Source of the DNA: Azoarcus sp. L1K30
Lineage (GTDB): Bacteria; Pseudomonadota; Gammaproteobacteria; Burkholderiales; Rhodocyclaceae
Direction: 5' to 3'
Assembly (NCBI RefSeq): GCF_018122735.1
Contig: NZ_JAGRRD010000001.1
Coordinates: forward strand, 1,728,723-1,792,722
Length of the DNA stretch: 64,000 bases
Under the pieces are notes generated by a model. It was not told the DNA's origin and searched no databases. It was given only the letters and a program-made list of their open reading frames with translations. Of this stretch, positions 1 to 8,674 are shown in pieces. Both the position numbers and the translations under genes were made by a program. Numbering within the stretch: position 1 is the stretch's first letter; each line of letters opens with the position of its first letter.

Positions 1-272
1 TGCTTTCTGCTTGAGACTCACGCGAAGACGTTTCGTATCCCCGCTCTTCCAGGCATCGAAAGGCCCAAGCTGCTTACACCCCCCGCTGCTGCAAAGCTCA
101 ACCGACGCCTGACTATTCTACCGATGAATGAGGGTCTACAATCACGGCTTCAGCATTGTTATGCATCACGACATGCATTCGAGGATGCGTCGCGACAACA
201 CCCTGCAAGTCATGCATTTTCGCCTCCCGAGCCAAGAATCTTACTACCCGGAAAGAGTTCGACGCCTCAATC

Positions 273-2252
273 ATGACAAACTGCTCAAAGGGCCTTGTCG
301 CCTTCACCATCGCATTGTTGACGCTGACCGCTGCGATCTACCTGCCGCATCTTGGCAGCGAGCTCATCTTCGACGATAACCGCCTGATCGATGGTACGGT
401 TTTTGGCGCGTACGCCGACCCTCTACAGATCAAACAACGCCTGGTGTCTTACGGTAGTTTTGTCTGGAGTACCAGTCTCCTTGGCGAGGGCTGGTGGAAA
501 CAACGACTGATTAACATCCTCTTTCATGTCGGTTCATCCATCGGCTTATTCGTCCTGGTACGTGGTCTGATGGCGAATATCGCTTGGCCTCGAAACGATG
601 ACGGTCACGGCCCGACGGATTCGTCGCTCACCTCTGCCGCCGCAATCGGTACTTTGCTTTTCGCGCTGAATCCGGTTGCGGTTTACGGTGTTGCCTATCT
701 GATTCAAAGATCAATCTTGATGGCAACCCTCTTTTCAATCTGGGCACTGGTATTCGTTTTTTTTTCCGCACGGCGCGAGCGGCCAGGCCTTCTGTGGATT
801 GCGCTACTGCTTTATTTTTTCGCGCTGCTCTCTAAGGAACATGCATTGCTACTTCCGCTACCAGCTGCCGCACTTTACCTATTTTCCAGTCGCTTCTCAC
901 GCAAGCAGCGCATAGCAATTTCAAGCGCTGTATTTTTTCTGGTCGCTTTCAGCGCAACTTTTTTTATCAATCGATACGGCGATATCGTTGGATCTGCATT
1001 CGACAGGCAATCTCAAAGCTACCTAGCACTACTCGAGACGATGAAGCCCGGTGTCGGACAGGAAGTTTATGGTCTCAGCATCTTGAATCAAGCATGGCTT
1101 TTTTTCCGGTACGGTGCGCTGTGGATGATCCCGAATGTGGAGTGGATGTCGATTGATTTGCGCCCAGCATTTCCACTCGAATTTGCTTCAGTTCCACAGG
1201 TGTTTGGCCTTCCGCTGTATCTCGGACTCCTGTCAGCTGCTACCTTCATGATGTTCAGGTTCGCCGATTGGCGCCGATATGCAGGCTTCGCCATTTTTAC
1301 GCCATCGGTGCTTTTCGCTACGGAGTTCGCGACGGTCTGGATTCAGGATCCGTTCGTGCTGTACCGAAGCTACCTGTGGGCAATTGGCATGCCCTTCCTG
1401 TTTGCGCTGCCATTCGTGGGCGCCAAACCCAGGACAATCCTGCTTATTGCAATGATCATCTGCCCTTTGTTTGCAGGCCTTGCATTTGAACGAGCCCATT
1501 CGCTCTCAACGGAGTTCAATGCATGGAACGATGCTGCTGAAAAGGTGGACCTGAGTGCAGCCCCGAATGCCGTGGGACGCTCGCGCGCATTTCTTAACCG
1601 TGGTAACCAGTTCGTTGCGAGAGGCATGCTGAATGTCGCAACCAACGATTACATGATTGCGCGCCAGCTGGGCGATAGCAGCGGTACAGCTGATTACCAC
1701 CTCGGTGGCGTCCTCCTGGCAACGGGCAAGCTTGATGACGCCTTGGCCGCATTCAAGAGAGCAGAAGCAGGCAATGACACGGCTGGATTTGCGCACTTGC
1801 TGTTAGTGCAGAAGGCCGACACGCTTTTCCGGATGCAGCGCTTCCAGGAAGCTGAGGCGGAAGCGGAGCGGGCGTTGTCCATGGAGCTCGACAGGGAGAA
1901 CCGAATCCGCACACTGTCGATACACGGTGGCGCCAGTTTCCGTCTTGGCAATTTCGAGAGTGCACTTCAGGATTACTCGAGGCTCATGGAAGAAGAGCCC
2001 TCGAAGCGCTCGCACAAGATTGCATACGCGATGACATTGAACGGCATGGGGCAACACCAGGAGGCCATGGCAACGATCAGTGCGATCTCGCAACAGGCTG
2101 AGGGCGCAGATGTCAGCTTTGCGCGAATCATGATCCTTCACGCGGGCGGGAAGACAGCCCGTGCCGTGGCCGAACTGCGATCCTCATTGATCAAATGGCC
2201 CGGCGACAAGGGGCTGAACCTGCTACGCGAGAAACTGCAACGGGCCCAATAA
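273..2252 (+). CDS. TMTC-like multi-pass membrane protein with C-terminal TPR repeats
   Basis: Predicted inner-membrane protein of 659 aa. The first ~370 residues are hydrophobic with several TM helices. They carry motifs typical of TMTC/O-mannosyltransferase-like TPR proteins: an early acidic FDDNRLIDG loop, NILFH, LFALNPV followed by a helix, and LSKEHALLLPL. From about residue 430 the chain is helical TPR-like sequence (for example ADYHLGGVLLATGKLDDALAAF and FRMQRFQEAEAEAERALS). Such proteins are thought to glycosylate exported proteins such as pilins, but no substrate can be read here. I chose ATG 273 because the TM sequence begins there; the longer frame from 156 adds a Cys-rich, non-membrane leader. 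It converges with the GH19 gene. The role is an inference from architecture. Confidence 0.72.
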   Translation: MTNCSKGLVAFTIALLTLTAAIYLPHLGSELIFDDNRLIDGTVFGAYADPLQIKQRLVSYGSFVWSTSLLGEGWWKQRLINILFHVGSSIGLFVLVRGLMANIAWPRNDDGHGPTDSSLTSAAAIGTLLFALNPVAVYGVAYLIQRSILMATLFSIWALVFVFFSARRERPGLLWIALLLYFFALLSKEHALLLPLPAAALYLFSSRFSRKQRIAISSAVFFLVAFSATFFINRYGDIVGSAFDRQSQSYLALLETMKPGVGQEVYGLSILNQAWLFFRYGALWMIPNVEWMSIDLRPAFPLEFASVPQVFGLPLYLGLLSAATFMMFRFADWRRYAGFAIFTPSVLFATEFATVWIQDPFVLYRSYLWAIGMPFLFALPFVGAKPRTILLIAMIICPLFAGLAFERAHSLSTEFNAWNDAAEKVDLSAAPNAVGRSRAFLNRGNQFVARGMLNVATNDYMIARQLGDSSGTADYHLGGVLLATGKLDDALAAFKRAEAGNDTAGFAHLLLVQKADTLFRMQRFQEAEAEAERALSMELDRENRIRTLSIHGGASFRLGNFESALQDYSRLMEEEPSKRSHKIAYAMTLNGMGQHQEAMATISAISQQAEGADVSFARIMILHAGGKTARAVAELRSSLIKWPGDKGLNLLREKLQRAQ

Positions 2253-2258
2253 TATGTC

Positions 2259-3065
2259 TCACACCGATGCAATCGATCGTTCTCCGCGTTGGTAGGCATC
2301 GGTAAAGCGGTCCAGTCCATGACTGCCGCCATTGACCAGCCGGCGGGCATGGCGCAGATCACCTTCCAGCAGGGCGATCTTGATACCGTTCTCCTTGTCC
2401 TTGAGAAATGCCGCCAGTAGGCGGCCGGCGATCAGGGGGTCGGATGCAAGCTCCGGCTCTCGAATCAGACGATCGCCCAGCCCCAGCTTCTCGCCGAAAC
2501 GGGCGTAATTGAAACGCCCGGTCAGCTGGATGTAGCCACGCCCTCGATAGCGCTCGCCATCGGGCGCCCCCTGATTGCCGAGATCGCGACGCGCATCGTA
2601 AAGATCGAAGGGGTGGCCGCGAGGCGAGGTATTGAATCGCGACAAACCTTCGGCCACGGGTCTGAAACTCTCGGTTTCCGCACGAATCGTGGCCAGCGCC
2701 ATCAACACCATGGGCTTGTCTGTCAGCCCCAGTTCCGCGAGGGCCTCGCTCACCGGCGGCAGATTCTCGCGAATGTTGCTGATCGGCGTCGATGGAAACA
2801 TTTCAGACACCGCCTGGACCGTCACCCCAGGAAGCACATCGGGCCACACGTCACCTTTCCTGGCAAGCTCCAGGGCCGCGAGCGTTCGCGGCCCTGCGAT
2901 GCCATCAGCCAGTAGCCCCTCGCTCAGCTGGAATGCCATCAATGCGGCCTCGGTGCCGCCCCCGAACTCGCCATCGATCAGTCCCGGGGAGAATCCGCGT
3001 GCATCGAGTGCCTTTTGCAGGCGTTTGACCGCAGCCCCGCTCATTCCCCGCCTCAACGCTGTCAT
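2259..3065 (-). CDS. GH19 family lysozyme/chitinase with N-terminal peptidoglycan-binding domain
   Basis: 268 aa. Residues 5-65 form a PG_binding_1 domain (GMSGAAVKRLQKAL, GEFGGGTEAALMAFQ, DGIAGPRTLAAL). Residues ~85-260 match the GH19 chitinase/endolysin fold, with the hallmark GRGYIQLTGRFNYARFG. The pairing is typical of endolysins and cell-wall hydrolases that cut peptidoglycan or chitin-like polymers. There is no signal peptide, so release would need a holin, lysis or a secretion system. The start at 3065 has a strong AAGGGGAAGG ribosome site. No phage structural genes are adjacent, so this is either a domesticated endolysin or a stand-alone wall hydrolase. Confidence 0.85.
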   Translation of the reverse strand: MTALRRGMSGAAVKRLQKALDARGFSPGLIDGEFGGGTEAALMAFQLSEGLLADGIAGPRTLAALELARKGDVWPDVLPGVTVQAVSEMFPSTPISNIRENLPPVSEALAELGLTDKPMVLMALATIRAETESFRPVAEGLSRFNTSPRGHPFDLYDARRDLGNQGAPDGERYRGRGYIQLTGRFNYARFGEKLGLGDRLIREPELASDPLIAGRLLAAFLKDKENGIKIALLEGDLRHARRLVNGGSHGLDRFTDAYQRGERSIASV

Positions 3066-3258
3066 CGCCTTCCCCTTTATTGAACGACGATCTCAATATA
3101 GGTCAAGCACATGGCATCGCCACAAAGATCGTGGGGCGATCGAAGCCGTGCTGGATGGAAGCCTGCGCGCTCCGCACCTATACTGCATCGACGCGATCCG
3201 TCATCGGGTGCAATCCCTGACCGGACTGCGTGCCCCTTCATCGCTCCGGAGCAAGCGC

Positions 3259-4962
3259 ATGGCCGCAACGACCGATGCGACGCTGATCACGACCGGCATG
3301 CTGCCCATGCTTCTGCTCGCGAGTGCGGCGCTGACGGCACCGGTGTCGATCGCCCTGCTCGCGCTCTACCGTCGCGCAGTACTGCGCTCGATGGCTTCAA
3401 GCGGCACCGCCGGGCCGACCCCGGAACGGGAATCATCCGATCGGGCCCCGCCGCCGACGTCCGCGCTGGCGTTCGAGTTTGTCGATACGCCTGCTTCTGC
3501 CCCCGCCGCCTCGGTGTTGATCCGGCGCTCGCTATGGCGGGCTGCGCTGGTCTATGCCGTTGCCGGACTGTGCTACGCAGGCACGCTCGGCGGCGCCTGG
3601 ATGATCCAGGCCGGAGGCGATAGCTTTGTGCCGATGCGTTTCCTGTGGCTGCTGTCGTGCTACGCATGGCCGACTGCCCTGGGCATCGGCATGCTGCTTG
3701 CCGTGAGTACGCGCCAGCGCCTGATCACAGCCGGCGTCTACTTTGCATTGCTGTTTGCCGTCGCCGTGGGCGCCATCGTGCGCAACGACGAATTGACCTT
3801 TGCCGAAGTCGCGACCTTCTGGCTACTCACCAATGCGCCGGCCACGGCACTGCTGCTTGCCTTTCTTCATCGCCGGGTACGTGCGGTAGGCCCGCTGGTG
3901 CTGGCCTTCATGGTGCTGGTGGTCACCGGATCACAGGTGGCGCTTTCCCTCGTCGGCAGTAGTGAATCGGCAATGCGCAGCGCGATTGTCGCAGGCAGCG
4001 CGGTCGGGCTGGGCGGCGTGGGCACTTTTGTCGCCACGCTCGTCATCGGCGCACTCGCCGCTACGGCAGCAGGCTGGCAATGCCTGAAATGGCTCGGCCA
4101 TCGGCATCGCGAACGCCGCAGCAGCGATCAGGCGCTGACGCTGGACGCAATGTGGCTGCTGTTCGGCATGGTGCAATCGATCACTTTCGCATTCGCCGGC
4201 TGGGCATGGATCTTCACCGGAATCGTCGCCTTCGGCGCATACAAGTCGGTCACGCTTGTCGGCTTCCATGCCGCCGGCCTGCACCGGGCATCGCAGAATG
4301 GGGCGTCCTTGCTGCTGTTGCGCGTCTTTGCGCTCGGTGCCCTCAGTGGAGAGCTTTTCGACGTGCTGGCCAAGCGCTGGATGCGAATTGGCGACATCAG
4401 CATGATTGCAGGTCCTGATCTGGCCACGACCACCATCGAGCCCCATGAGTTTCTGGACTTCGTCGGCGGCAGACTGTCGCGCCAGTTCGTACGCGACGCC
4501 GACGACCTAGGCTCCCGGATGCAGACACGCGCGCTCGGACCGGACCCCGACGGCCGCTATCGCGCCAACGAGTTCTTCTGCCACGCCGACACCTGGCAAA
4601 TGGCGATGCAGCGCATCGCCACCACCGCGGACGTCGTCCTGATGGACTTGCGCAGCTTCTCATCCGGCAACCAGGGCTGCCAGTACGAATTGCAGCAACT
4701 CATCGACATCGTCCCTCTCGAACGCGTCCTGCTGCTCATCGACGGCAGCACCGACCGCGACTTCCTGCTGCAGACGCTGCAGACTCTGTGGTCAAGGGCA
4801 GCGCCGGACTCTCCCAACCGATCGCAGCCAGATCCGCGATTGCGCATCGTCGATATCGGGCGCCATGTCGAACACGTCATACCGTCGCTACTCCACCGAT
4901 TGAGCGCGCCGGTAGAAGCTTCCGGCATCGGCGACGGTCGGGTGACGCTGCGAAGCAGCTAG
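3259..4962 (+). CDS. Multi-pass membrane protein with conserved soluble C-terminal domain
   Basis: 567 aa from ATG 3259, which has CGGAG about 8 nt upstream; longer open frames from 2632 run antisense through the GH19 gene. About eight or nine TM segments occupy residues 10-360. A soluble tail of ~190 residues follows, with an alternating hydrophobic pattern: GDISMIAGPDLATTT, PDPDGRYRANEFFC, DTWQMAMQRI, ADVVLMDLRSFSSGNQGC and RVLLLIDGST. The tail looks like an alpha/beta domain, perhaps with a Rossmann/TIR-like layout, but I cannot name the family. Its stop overlaps that of the convergent TonB receptor. The function is unknown; membrane-coupled signalling is one possibility. Confidence 0.65.
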   Translation: MAATTDATLITTGMLPMLLLASAALTAPVSIALLALYRRAVLRSMASSGTAGPTPERESSDRAPPPTSALAFEFVDTPASAPAASVLIRRSLWRAALVYAVAGLCYAGTLGGAWMIQAGGDSFVPMRFLWLLSCYAWPTALGIGMLLAVSTRQRLITAGVYFALLFAVAVGAIVRNDELTFAEVATFWLLTNAPATALLLAFLHRRVRAVGPLVLAFMVLVVTGSQVALSLVGSSESAMRSAIVAGSAVGLGGVGTFVATLVIGALAATAAGWQCLKWLGHRHRERRSSDQALTLDAMWLLFGMVQSITFAFAGWAWIFTGIVAFGAYKSVTLVGFHAAGLHRASQNGASLLLLRVFALGALSGELFDVLAKRWMRIGDISMIAGPDLATTTIEPHEFLDFVGGRLSRQFVRDADDLGSRMQTRALGPDPDGRYRANEFFCHADTWQMAMQRIATTADVVLMDLRSFSSGNQGCQYELQQLIDIVPLERVLLLIDGSTDRDFLLQTLQTLWSRAAPDSPNRSQPDPRLRIVDIGRHVEHVIPSLLHRLSAPVEASGIGDGRVTLRSS

Positions 4963-7202
4963 AAGTCGAGCCGCAGCGAGACCCATTGCCGCGTCTCGAC
5001 CACGCGGTCCGACGGTTCGCCGCTCGACTTGAACTCACCGTGAGCGCCGTTGATCGATTGCGCGATGTACGCCAACTCGCCGCGTTGCCCGGCGAGATTG
5101 AAGGGACGGCCCAGGCGAAGGTCGAAACGACGGTAGAAGTCGACCGAACTGTTGCGAGTCCACTTCATGTTTCCGACCCAATAGCCCGCCAGGGAGAAAT
5201 CGACCCCGCCCGGCAAGCGTTGCATGAACAACAAGGAACTCGCACTATCGGGCGCCGACTCCCGGGTCAGGCGGCTGATGCGGTCACGGTTGCCGGCAGT
5301 TTCAAGTGTCGTGACGCCGCCCGCCAGGGCAGCATCGAGAAACGCTGACGAGATTGCGGTCCACGCCTGTCCGACTTGCAGCCGGGTGCCCTCTCGCGGT
5401 TGCCAGCGCCACTGGAATTCAAGCCCCTGGATCGCCACGCGCTGGACTGCCGTGGTGAAATCGGCGGCGCCCGCCACGCAGGGACCGGGATAGACTGGTA
5501 CATCGCATGCGACCGAGAGCGGAAGACGACGCTCGACCGTCAGCATGCGATTGGGGACACGCTCGTGGAATAGCCGCACATCGAGACTGCTGCGCCACGC
5601 CTTCCAGTCTCCCAGGTAGCCGATCTCCACCGTATCGATCCGCTCCTGCGCCATGTCGCCGTCGCCCAGGAACTTGTGGCGATAGACCTGTCCCGGCGGA
5701 ATCGGCACGCCGCCGGCAGTCGCAAACGGTGTGATCAGGCGGACACCGATGTAGTCCGCGGTGCTGCCGGTGCGGAAAGCACGTGAGGCGCCGAATCGCA
5801 GTGTATCTTCCGGCGTCAGATGAAAGTTGGCACTCAGACGGGGGGAGAAATTGCCGCCCGCGAGCGAGTCGCGTTCGCCGGCGACGCCAAAATTGCCCGT
5901 GAACCATTCGGCCGGCCGCCACTCCACGTTGCCGAAAATGCGCCCTACGCGGCGATAGGCGGTATCGTGCCGCGGCAGATAGCTGTCCGATTGCAGGCTG
6001 TCGAGCCTGTATCCAGCGCCCCACGCCACGCGCGTCGCTGCGGTGGGTGCAAAGGTGTGCTGGACTTCGATCTCGTGGCGATCGCCGACATCGCCGTACG
6101 CATCCACGCGGTAGCGCAGCGCCCGGTTGCCATTCCAGCTCAGATCACTGCCAAGTTCGACATGGTCCTCGGAGCCTCGATCCTGCGTGTAGGCGTAACG
6201 GAGTTGAAGGTCGGCTTCGGCACTCAATATGCGCCGCCAACCCAACTGCAAGAAGGTATTCGACTGATCGAAATCTCGAAAGGGGTTGCCCGGATCCTCG
6301 CCGCCCGACAGCACCTTGACGCCGTTCACATCGATGCGGGCAAGCCGCCCGAGCCTGGTCACCGCCTCGACGTGCCCCAGGCTCAATTGCAACTGCTCGC
6401 TATTGCCGAGCCAATACGCTGCATTCAAGGTCAGCAGCCTGGAATCGAAGGAATCCTTCCAGTCGAACTGATCGGTCAATCCGAAATCGTTCTTCTGTTG
6501 GTAGGTAAAGCGGAAATCGCCCGCGTCCCCAACACGTCCGCCAACACGCAACGTGCTGTCGCTCACGCCCTGCGTACCCTGATTCGTGCTCACCGACACC
6601 CCCCGCACCAGTGCAGGATCGACGGTGATGATGTTGATCACGCCCAGAAACGCGTTGGAACCGTAGGACACCGCATTGGTACCGCGTACGACTTCGATAC
6701 GCTCCACGTCCTCCAGTGCCACCGGCAGCGTCGCCCAGTTGATGCCATTGCGAAATAGCGGCGAATACTGCGAGCGGCCGTCGATCAGCACCTGCACCCG
6801 TGGCGAAAAATCCTCGTTGGTCAGGCCGTGATAGGTCACGCGTGCGGCGTCGGTATTGTTGGGATAGGTCATGAAACCGGGCACCAGCCTGAACACATCG
6901 CTCAGGTCGCGCGCGCCGCTGGCCTTGATCATGTCGCGGTCGATCACCGTCACAGCAGCCGAAGCGTCTGCCAGACGCTGCGGCAGTCGACTGACCGAGG
7001 CGACGATGGGCAAGTCCGAGAAAAAGGGATTGTCCTCATTCTGCGCAAATCCGTTCGACGCCACCAGACCGGTCAAGGCCACGAGCAACCGTGCAATCCG
7101 TCCCCTCGCATCCCTATCCGGCAAGCCGGAATGGCATGCTGCGTCGTGCGACGGACGCACGCGCCCGAGCGACGCAAAAAAAGAACTGGATGGAACCGGC
7201 AT
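4959..7202 (-). CDS. TonB-dependent outer-membrane receptor
   Basis: 747 aa. After a long N-terminal leader (hydrophobic core ARLLVALTGLVASNGFAQ, about residues 36-54) comes a plug domain: ASVSRLPQRLADASAAVTVI, DVFRLVPGFM, VQVLIDGRSQYSPLF and the hallmark VERIEVVRGTNAVSYGSNAF around residues 165-185. The rest is beta-barrel ending in an aromatic (SLRLDF), as outer-membrane proteins do. It imports a ligand using TonB energy; the ligand is not evident. It lies 134 bp downstream of the sigma54 activator gene on the same strand, so it may be the last gene of the TRAP operon. The start is uncertain because the leader is long and the ribosome site weak. Confidence 0.88.
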   Translation of the reverse strand: MPVPSSSFFASLGRVRPSHDAACHSGLPDRDARGRIARLLVALTGLVASNGFAQNEDNPFFSDLPIVASVSRLPQRLADASAAVTVIDRDMIKASGARDLSDVFRLVPGFMTYPNNTDAARVTYHGLTNEDFSPRVQVLIDGRSQYSPLFRNGINWATLPVALEDVERIEVVRGTNAVSYGSNAFLGVINIITVDPALVRGVSVSTNQGTQGVSDSTLRVGGRVGDAGDFRFTYQQKNDFGLTDQFDWKDSFDSRLLTLNAAYWLGNSEQLQLSLGHVEAVTRLGRLARIDVNGVKVLSGGEDPGNPFRDFDQSNTFLQLGWRRILSAEADLQLRYAYTQDRGSEDHVELGSDLSWNGNRALRYRVDAYGDVGDRHEIEVQHTFAPTAATRVAWGAGYRLDSLQSDSYLPRHDTAYRRVGRIFGNVEWRPAEWFTGNFGVAGERDSLAGGNFSPRLSANFHLTPEDTLRFGASRAFRTGSTADYIGVRLITPFATAGGVPIPPGQVYRHKFLGDGDMAQERIDTVEIGYLGDWKAWRSSLDVRLFHERVPNRMLTVERRLPLSVACDVPVYPGPCVAGAADFTTAVQRVAIQGLEFQWRWQPREGTRLQVGQAWTAISSAFLDAALAGGVTTLETAGNRDRISRLTRESAPDSASSLLFMQRLPGGVDFSLAGYWVGNMKWTRNSSVDFYRRFDLRLGRPFNLAGQRGELAYIAQSINGAHGEFKSSGEPSDRVVETRQWVSLRLDF

Positions 7203-7280
7203 TGGTGAAGGCGCCCGAACGGAACAGCGACAGCGGATTTTTTGCAGGCAGTATCCGGTCCGGCGGCAACAAGGTCAATG

Positions 7281-7311
7281 GTCGTCCGTCACGACATCGC
7301 TGCCGGACGAC
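7281..7311. repeat. 8-bp perfect inverted repeat in the TonB receptor leader
   Basis: GTCGTCCG (7281-7288) and CGGACGAC (7304-7311) are separated by 15 nt, about 80 bp upstream of the TonB receptor start. No T-tract follows on the transcribed (minus) strand, so it is not a convincing terminator. It could be a regulator half-site pair, a processing hairpin between dctD-like and receptor mRNA, or chance in GC-rich DNA. Confidence 0.3.
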
Positions 7312-7336
7312 AGAACGCAGCCACACCCCTACAGCG

Positions 7337-8674
7337 TCAGGTTTCCCGATACCGTGCAGGCTCCAACCCGAACCGGGCGAGCTTGTCGTACAGCGTCTTG
7401 CGCGGCACCCCGAGCGCCTCCGCGGCGGCGGTGACCTCCCCTTGCGCCCCGGCCAGCGCAGATTCGATCAGATGCTGCTCGAACGCAGCCACCCTTTGCG
7501 GCAATGCGCTGCCAGGCGCCACCGCGCCAAGGTCGGGCGTCCACACCCCGAGCACATGCCGCTCCGCGAGATGCTGCAGTTCGCGCACATTTCCGGGCCA
7601 GTTCTGGCTCATCAGCCAATCCACCACCGCCGTTGACACCTGCGGGAGCGCCCGTCGATAACGTTCCGCGGCCTGCAGACAGAAGGCGTTGAACAGCAGT
7701 GGAATGTCCTCCCGCCGCTCGCGCAGCGGCGGCAGCATGATCTGTACGACGTTGAGCCGGTAGTAGAGATCGGCACGGAAACGACCTGCGCGGCTTTCTT
7801 CGGCCAGGTCGACCTTGGTCGCCGCAACGACCCGGCATTCAACCGGAATCAGCCGGTTCGCGCCCAGGCGTTCGACCACCCGCTCCTGCAGTACGCGCAG
7901 CAGCTTGGCTTGCAGGGCCAGCGGCATGCCTTCGATCTCGTCCAGAAACAGGGTGCCGCCGTGTGCGTGCTCGATCTTGCCGGCACGACTGCGCGTGGCA
8001 CCGGTAAATGCGCCCGGCTCGACACCGAACATCTCGCTCTCGAATACGCTCTCGGGCAGTGCGGCACAATTGATTGCCACAAAATTGCCTGCTCTGCGAC
8101 GCCCGGAATCATGCAAACCACGCGCAATGCGCTCCTTTCCAGTGCCGGTTTCGCCGTGCACAAGCACGTCGACGTCGGTATCGGCCAATTCGGCGACCAG
8201 TTCGCGCACCCGGCTCATGGCCTGGCTGTTGCCCAGCAATCCCTCCAGACCGCTCGACTGCGCCAGCTGTCGGCGCAACGCCCGGTTCTCGAGCACCAGA
8301 CGGCGCTTTTCCGTCGCGCGGCGCACGACGTCGAGCAACTGCTCGGGCGCAAACGGCTTCTCGATGAAATCGTAGGCGCCCGCGCGCATGGCCTCGACCG
8401 CCATCGAGACATCGCCGTGCCCGGTCACCAGGATCACCGGCAGGTCGGCATCGATCGCCACCACGCGACGCAACAGGGCCATGCCATCCATGCCCGGCAG
8501 GCGCACATCCGTGACCAGCACGACCGGGCTCCCCGTACCCAGGCGCGCCACCACCGTTTCCGCACGGGCATGCCCTTCGACGGCGACATCCGCGAGCGCG
8601 AAAGTCTGAATACCTGCCGCACGCACTGCATCGTCATCTTCGACGTAGAGCACCTTCATTGCCGTCTCGCTCAT
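7337..8674 (-). CDS. Sigma54-dependent response regulator, DctD-like
   Basis: 445 aa. It has a receiver domain at residues 7-120 with acidic pocket ED13-D15, phospho-acceptor D56 in VTDVRLPGMDG, and K~106. The AAA+ sigma54-interaction domain spans ~140-370, with Walker A GETGTGKE near 173, the sigma54 loop GAFTGA near 217 and Walker B TLFLDEIEGM. A Fis-type HTH lies at ~400-440 (VTAAAEALGVPRKTLYDKL). The start overlaps the kinase stop as ATGA, so the two are co-translated. The layout matches DctD and other dicarboxylate-type activators. It should activate the sigma54 promoter at 14039-14054, which is inferred from context. Confidence 0.93.
   Translation of the reverse strand: MSETAMKVLYVEDDDAVRAAGIQTFALADVAVEGHARAETVVARLGTGSPVVLVTDVRLPGMDGMALLRRVVAIDADLPVILVTGHGDVSMAVEAMRAGAYDFIEKPFAPEQLLDVVRRATEKRRLVLENRALRRQLAQSSGLEGLLGNSQAMSRVRELVAELADTDVDVLVHGETGTGKERIARGLHDSGRRRAGNFVAINCAALPESVFESEMFGVEPGAFTGATRSRAGKIEHAHGGTLFLDEIEGMPLALQAKLLRVLQERVVERLGANRLIPVECRVVAATKVDLAEESRAGRFRADLYYRLNVVQIMLPPLRERREDIPLLFNAFCLQAAERYRRALPQVSTAVVDWLMSQNWPGNVRELQHLAERHVLGVWTPDLGAVAPGSALPQRVAAFEQHLIESALAGAQGEVTAAAEALGVPRKTLYDKLARFGLEPARYRET

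Noticed and set aside
7234..7311. Possible terminator between the DctD-like and TonB receptor genes
   Set aside because: The hairpin at 7281-7311 has no T-tract on the transcribed strand; the A/T run at 7234 is the wrong polarity for a minus-strand terminator.
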